Assembly (NCBI GenBank): GCA_025996865.1
Contig: BNTV01000004.1
Location: 1 to 64,000, forward strand
Source: Bacteroidia bacterium
Lineage (GTDB): Bacteria; Bacteroidota; Bacteroidia; Bacteroidales; Azobacteroidaceae
Length of the DNA stretch: 64,000 nucleotides
Direction of reading: 5' to 3'
In this document: piece by piece, positions 60,048-64,000 of the stretch
Layout of the letters: every line of letters begins with the position of its first letter
How positions within the stretch are numbered: the stretch's first letter is position 1
Made by a program: the position numbers and the translations under genes
The notes under the pieces: model-generated
Seen by the model: only the letters and a program-made list of their open reading frames with translations
Told to the model about the DNA's origin: nothing
The model's database searches: none

Positions 60048-61103
60048 ATGAGAACAATCTGTGCGTTTGTAATAATCTGCCTGTTTACGGCTTGTTCTTC
60101 TCCCAAGGAGAAAGACGATGAAAGTAAGGTATTGACTGTTTTGCCCGATGAGATGAGCGAAGTGCGGGCGATGCGTCTCGAATACACTGATTTTAATCAC
60201 GAATTAATTGCCAACGGCGTGATTTCCGCGCAAAACCGTGCAGACCTGAAATTTCAGGTTTCGGAAAACATTGCCGGCATTTATGTCAAAAACGGCGTCC
60301 GGGTGAGAAAGGGACAAAAATTAGCCGAACTTGACCCGTTCAAATTGAAAAACAGTTTGGAACAGGCTCAAGATAATTTGGCAAAAGCGCGTTTAGACTT
60401 GCAGGATGTTTTGATCGGGCAAGGTTATTCGTTGAACGATTCTTCGAAAATTCCAAACGACGTTTTGCAATTGGCCAAAGTGAAAAGCAATTACAATCAA
60501 AGCCTGAACCAATATGAATTAGCTGAATACAATTACAAAAATTCCGTTTTGTACGCTCCTTTCGACGGTGTTGTCGCCAATCTGTTTTCGAAAGTGTATA
60601 ATCATCCCGATGCTTCCCAACCGTTTTGTACGATTATCGACAACGCGCATCTCGAAGCGGATTTCAAAATATTGGAAAGCGAGTTGGCAGTCATTCGTAT
60701 AAATGATAAAGTCAGCGTTTCTCCCTTTTCGATAGATAGTTACAGTTGTTCGGGACAAGTCGGCGAAATCAATCCGGAAGTTGACAACAACGGAATGGTT
60801 CGCGTAAAAGCCGTCCTCAACAATCCAGACAACCGCTTGTACGCCGGCATGAATATCAAACTGCATCTGCAACGTTCTCTCGGCAAACAATTGGTGATTC
60901 CCAAAGAAGCGCTGGTCCTCCGAAGCAATAGAAAAGTGGTGTTCAAATTGGAAAACGAACATGCTGTCTGGGTTTATGTCTCCACAGGCCTCGAAAATTC
61001 TTCCGGTTACGTGGTTACCGACGGTTTGGCCGAAGGCGACAGCATCATCTATGAGGGGAATATTAATTTGGCGCATGAATCGCCGGTTAGAGTGAAGAAT
61101 TGA
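60048..61103 (+). CDS. RND efflux periplasmic adaptor (MFP/HlyD family) lipoprotein
   Basis: 351 residues with lipobox FTAC (Cys14). A lipoyl-like domain is seen in GVISAQNRADLKFQVSENIA and VKNGVRVRKGQKLAELD, then the coiled-coil hairpin (KLKNSLEQAQDNLAKARLDL), the second lipoyl half (SVLYAPFDGVVANLFSKVYN) and the beta-barrel and membrane-proximal parts. It bridges the inner-membrane pump encoded after the four-helix-bundle gene and an outer-membrane channel not present in the window. Confidence 0.93.
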   Translation: MRTICAFVIICLFTACSSPKEKDDESKVLTVLPDEMSEVRAMRLEYTDFNHELIANGVISAQNRADLKFQVSENIAGIYVKNGVRVRKGQKLAELDPFKLKNSLEQAQDNLAKARLDLQDVLIGQGYSLNDSSKIPNDVLQLAKVKSNYNQSLNQYELAEYNYKNSVLYAPFDGVVANLFSKVYNHPDASQPFCTIIDNAHLEADFKILESELAVIRINDKVSVSPFSIDSYSCSGQVGEINPEVDNNGMVRVKAVLNNPDNRLYAGMNIKLHLQRSLGKQLVIPKEALVLRSNRKVVFKLENEHAVWVYVSTGLENSSGYVVTDGLAEGDSIIYEGNINLAHESPVRVKN

Positions 61104-61546
61104 GAGTGAAGAGTGAAGAGTTAAGAGTGATGAATTAAAAGTTTTGGTATGAAGAAGAAAGAGTCTATCTTGCGAGAGAAAAGTTATCTGTTTGCTGTGA
61201 GGATTGTTAGACTTTCACAATATTTACAACAGCAAAAAAAAGAGTTTATATTGAATAAACAGATTCTAAGAAGTGGAACTGCTATTGGGGCTTTGGTTCG
61301 GGAAGCTGAGTATGCTCAAAGTAATGCCGATTTTATCGGCAAATTGAGCATATCACTGAAAGAGGCAAATGAAACCGATTATTGGTTATTGTTACTTAAA
61401 GACACAGAATATCTTGATTTAAAATTATACGATAGTCTTCATCAAGATTGCGATGAACTGGTCAGTATGCTTGTGTCTTCCGTAAAAACAACAAAACAAA
61501 GAGAAGCCAAACACTCTTCACTCTTCACTCTTCATTCTTCACTCGT
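61104..61546. mobile_element. four-helix-bundle gene unit flanked by inverted repeats
   Basis: The left flank GAGAGTGAAGAGTGAAGAG (61102-61130 region) and the right flank CACTCTTCACTCTTCACTC (61512-61544) are inverted repeats of a simple AGAGTGA/TCACTCT type. The unit sits exactly between the adaptor stop codon and the pump start codon. The pattern suggests an inserted unit, but no transposase is encoded. Confidence 0.5.
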
Positions 61547-61550
61547 ATGA
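61149..61550 (+). CDS. four helix bundle protein (23S rRNA intervening-sequence family)
   Basis: 133 residues. EKSYLFAVRIVRLSQYLQQQ, KQILRSGTAIGALVREAEYA and SNADFIGKLSISLKEANETD with YWLLLLKDTEYLD are the family signature. The last twelve residues (SSLFTLHSSLV) are encoded by the right inverted repeat. The stop overlaps the start codon of the RND pump (ATGA). Members often occur in intervening sequences of 23S rRNA or between unrelated genes; function is unknown. Confidence 0.9.
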   Translation: MKKKESILREKSYLFAVRIVRLSQYLQQQKKEFILNKQILRSGTAIGALVREAEYAQSNADFIGKLSISLKEANETDYWLLLLKDTEYLDLKLYDSLHQDCDELVSMLVSSVKTTKQREAKHSSLFTLHSSLV

Positions 61551-64000
61551 TTCGCTTCCTAATCAATCGCCCCATCGCGGTATTCATGACATTTACCGCC
61601 TTATTCATACTCGGCATTATCACCTATTTGAATGTGCCGGTATCCCTTTTGCCCGACATCGCCATTCCTGAAATTACCGTGCAGGTATCGGGAAAAGACC
61701 GGTCGGCACGGGAATTGGAGAACACCGTCGTATCTCCAATCAGGCAACAGTTGTTGCAAATCGGAAAGTTGCGCGATATCCGCACCGAAACGCGCGATGG
61801 AAACGGCATCGTCCGTCTGAGTTTCGAATACGGAACAAATACCGATCTGGCTTTCGTGGAAGTCAACGAAAAAATCGACGCTGCCATGAATTACATTCCG
61901 CGCGATATTGAGCGGCCGCGCGTAATCAAAGCCAGCGCAACCGATATTCCCGTTTTCAACTTAAATCTAACTTTGAAGTCCGATTCCCTCTTTGCGAATG
62001 CTCACAATGACAATACGCGATTCCTTGATTTATGCGAGTTCGCCGAAACAGTCATCAAACGCCAGATCGAACAACTTCCCGAAGTCGCCATGGTAGATGT
62101 CACCGGAATGCTCAACAAGGAAGTGATGATCCAACCCGACAACAATGCGCTGGCAATTACCGGCATTACGCTTTCGGACATCGAATTGGCTTTGAATAAC
62201 AACAATATCGAACCGGGCGGCATGATTGTCAGGGACGGCTACTACGAATACAATATCAAATTTTCGGCGGTGATGCGTACCGTCGAAGATATCCAAAACA
62301 TTTTCATCCGGAAGAATGACAAAATCTTCCAACTGAAAGAATTGGCAAAGGTAGATATCGTTCCGCAAAAAGAAAAAGGCATGACGTTGTACAACGGAAA
62401 AAGAGCGATTACAATGGCCATTATCAAACAGTCCGACGAAAATATGGCCAATATGCAAAAATCCCTGAATGGACGGGTTGACTACTTGCGAGGAAAATAT
62501 GCCAATATATCGTTCGATATTTCCCAAAACCAGACCGAACTGCTTAATTACACGATTTCCAACCTGCAACAAAATTTGATTCTCGCTTTTATCTTCGTCT
62601 GCCTGGTATCGGTATTTTTCATGCGCGACATCAAATCTCCGCTGATTATCGGGTTGAGCATGTTTGTTTCGCTCGTTATCAGTCTGATGTTTTTCTACCT
62701 GTTCAAAATCTCGCTGAACGTGGTTTCCCTCACCGGATTGATTCTCGCTTTGGGAATGATGATTGACAGTTCGATTATCGTAACCGACAACATCGGACAA
62801 TACCGCGAAAAAGGACTTTCGGTTGATGACGCCTGTGTCAGGGGAACGAGCGAAGTAATCACTCCCATGTTGAGTTCGGCATTTACAACCATCGCGGTAT
62901 TTGTGCCGTTGATATTTCTGAGCGGTATCGCAGGCGCTATTTTTTTCGATCAGGCTTTTTCGGTTACCATCGGCTTGCTTGTTTCTTATTTTATCGGAAT
63001 TATCTTGTTGCCGGTGCTGTATAAACTTGTTTTTACTCCCCGTCCCCCTAAAGAGGGAGGTGGCGGGCTGAATATTTTCATCGGTCGTTGGTTGAAAATC
63101 TTGCAACCTTCCTCCCCCTTCAGGGGGACAGGGGGGCAGTCGGGAGGCAGTCTCAACAAAATTTACGATGTCTGCATTGCCTGGGTTTTCTCCCACAAAG
63201 TCGCCACAACCATCCTCATGATCGCCGTTTTCCCCTTGTGTTTCCATCTATTCACCATTATCCCGAAGGAAAAAATGCCCGACATCAGCCAAAACGAGTT
63301 ATTGGTCAATATCGAATGGAACGAAAATATTCATGTCGGGGAAAACACGGAACGGACACAAACTTTCCTCTCCGCTTTAGGCAATAAAGTGATTGAACAT
63401 TCGGCATTGGTGGCAGGGCAACAATTTCTCTTGGACAGAGAACGCGAACAGACTTCTTCGGAAACGCAGGTTTACTTGAAAACGCCTCAAAAAAGAGATA
63501 TTGATAAGGTGAAACAATCCGTTGAAACCTATTTTTCAGCGCATTACCCCAATGCAGTCCTCACCTTTTCACCGGTGAAAACCATTTTTGAAAAAATCTT
63601 CACAACCGGCGATCCCGCGCTGACAGTGGAATATTACACCCGGAACCGGTCTGATGAGCCGGATGCACAAGCGATTCGCCGGTTGGAAAAAGATTTATTC
63701 CGAAAAACAGGAGAAAAACCTTCGGGTATTTCTTTCCAAAAGCAGCTCAATCTGCACATCAACCGCGAAAAACTGCTTTTATACAAGGTATCTTATAACA
63801 TCGTTTACCAAGCGCTGAAAACAGGATTTAAAGAAAACGAATTTTCGGTGCTGCGTTCTTATCAACAATACCTGCCGATTGTTTTGGGTAACGATGAACA
63901 GAATGTGCGTCAAATCATAGACCAGATTATGGTTTATACGTCAGATAATGAACAGCTTCCGCTCAGTGTTTTTGTCACCACAACCCCTGCCGAAGATTTG
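61547..64000 (+). CDS. RND-family efflux pump inner-membrane subunit (partial, runs off the window)
   Basis: Starts MIRFLINRPIAVFMTFTALF and stays open to the window end (818 codons here, about 1000-1050 expected). Porter-domain segments such as PDIAIPEITVQVSGKDRSAR, transmembrane blocks such as NLILAFIFVCLVSVFFM and LTGLILALGMMIDSSIIVTD (a hallmark of TM4), and TTIAVFVPLIFLSGIAGAIF are present. An in-frame palindromic insert lies at 63038-63137. It pairs with the adaptor at 60048. The transport substrate is not evident. Confidence 0.93.
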   Translation, partial: MIRFLINRPIAVFMTFTALFILGIITYLNVPVSLLPDIAIPEITVQVSGKDRSARELENTVVSPIRQQLLQIGKLRDIRTETRDGNGIVRLSFEYGTNTDLAFVEVNEKIDAAMNYIPRDIERPRVIKASATDIPVFNLNLTLKSDSLFANAHNDNTRFLDLCEFAETVIKRQIEQLPEVAMVDVTGMLNKEVMIQPDNNALAITGITLSDIELALNNNNIEPGGMIVRDGYYEYNIKFSAVMRTVEDIQNIFIRKNDKIFQLKELAKVDIVPQKEKGMTLYNGKRAITMAIIKQSDENMANMQKSLNGRVDYLRGKYANISFDISQNQTELLNYTISNLQQNLILAFIFVCLVSVFFMRDIKSPLIIGLSMFVSLVISLMFFYLFKISLNVVSLTGLILALGMMIDSSIIVTDNIGQYREKGLSVDDACVRGTSEVITPMLSSAFTTIAVFVPLIFLSGIAGAIFFDQAFSVTIGLLVSYFIGIILLPVLYKLVFTPRPPKEGGGGLNIFIGRWLKILQPSSPFRGTGGQSGGSLNKIYDVCIAWVFSHKVATTILMIAVFPLCFHLFTIIPKEKMPDISQNELLVNIEWNENIHVGENTERTQTFLSALGNKVIEHSALVAGQQFLLDREREQTSSETQVYLKTPQKRDIDKVKQSVETYFSAHYPNAVLTFSPVKTIFEKIFTTGDPALTVEYYTRNRSDEPDAQAIRRLEKDLFRKTGEKPSGISFQKQLNLHINREKLLLYKVSYNIVYQALKTGFKENEFSVLRSYQQYLPIVLGNDEQNVRQIIDQIMVYTSDNEQLPLSVFVTTTPAEDL
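63038..63137. repeat. palindromic element inserted in frame in the RND pump gene
   Basis: Left arm CCCCGTCCCCCTAAAGAGGG and right arm CCTCCCCCTTCAGGGGGACA with a G-run are imperfect inverted repeats around a core of about 50 nt. The frame stays open and adds about 33 residues (PRPPKEGGGG at one end, PSSPFRGTGGQSG at the other) in the cytoplasmic loop between YKLVFT and LNKIYD. Confidence 0.8.

Noticed and set aside
62030..63247. 405-codon open frame on the minus strand
   Set aside because: It lies wholly antisense to the RND pump gene, whose translation shows conserved membrane motifs. The minus-strand translation is rich in His, Asn, Asp and Gln as expected for an antisense shadow.
1..64000. 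tRNA or rRNA genes
   Set aside because: I read for cloverleaf-like stems, TTCGA-type T-loops with CCA ends and rRNA core sequences and saw none that were convincing; a dedicated tRNA search was not possible.

Overview
The window is Bacteroidetes DNA, most likely Bacteroidales. It carries a SusC/SusD pair with an ECF sigma factor and FecR-type anti-sigma factor, promoters of the TTTG-N19-TAnnTTTG type, fibrobacter-type FISUMP surface domains, a PepSY-like secreted protein, short A-rich ribosome-binding regions and many lipoprotein signals. I found no rRNA, tRNA or CRISPR array. Genus cannot be decided from the sequence.

Layout. (1) 1-13760: a nutrient-uptake locus with AraC regulator, ECF sigma, FecR anti-sigma, STN-bearing SusC, SusD, an 825-residue lipoprotein and two tandem near-identical M14 carboxypeptidase-like lipoproteins. 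The logic is trans-envelope signalling (SusC to FecR to sigma) plus surface processing of a probably peptide-containing substrate. (2) 13761-14870: non-coding; a giant nested inverted repeat with REP-like palindromes and the remnant of a REP-associated tyrosine transposase. (3) 14875-19720: housekeeping genes nadC, a C1 peptidase, an NfeD-type protease and apgM. (4) 19738-38700: an AT-richer accessory zone of small genes (EamA, SAP/DUF6434, MmcQ/YjbR, RhuM, DUF3781, GyrI-like, AbiEi/AbiEii, isochorismatase, retropepsin-like protease) mixed with many gene fragments, chimeras and genes with internal deletions (GNAT, VOC, AlkD, methyltransferase, radical SAM, Fic, AraC), ending in a two-component system. 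(5) 38700-50720: a partly duplicated module. Each half begins with the same promoter, about 225-nt leader and intrinsic terminator, followed by secreted proteins (two FISUMP proteins in one half, a lipoprotein with an apparently permuted vWA domain in the other), a 137-residue protein and DUF4143 ATPases. (6) 50800-59890: Fic, MarR, PepSY-like, WG-repeat, a fourth DUF4143 ATPase, an L,D-transpeptidase, a ferredoxin, a quinone-oxidoreductase-like enzyme and a QueG-like protein, with more fragments. (7) 60048-64000: an RND efflux operon (adaptor and pump) with a four-helix-bundle gene flanked by inverted repeats inserted between its genes; the pump runs off the window.

The most unusual features are: a family of G/C-run palindromic elements, two of which lie in frame inside conserved genes (apgM and the RND pump); DUF4143 ATPase genes whose promoters carry phased 33-bp (or 23-bp) direct repeats or an inverted repeat, suggesting a self-regulated selfish or addictive gene family; the duplicated promoter-leader-terminator unit; and the vWA lipoprotein whose MIDAS DxSxS motif is at the C-terminus. 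The accessory zone records repeated duplication and precise internal deletion of small genes.
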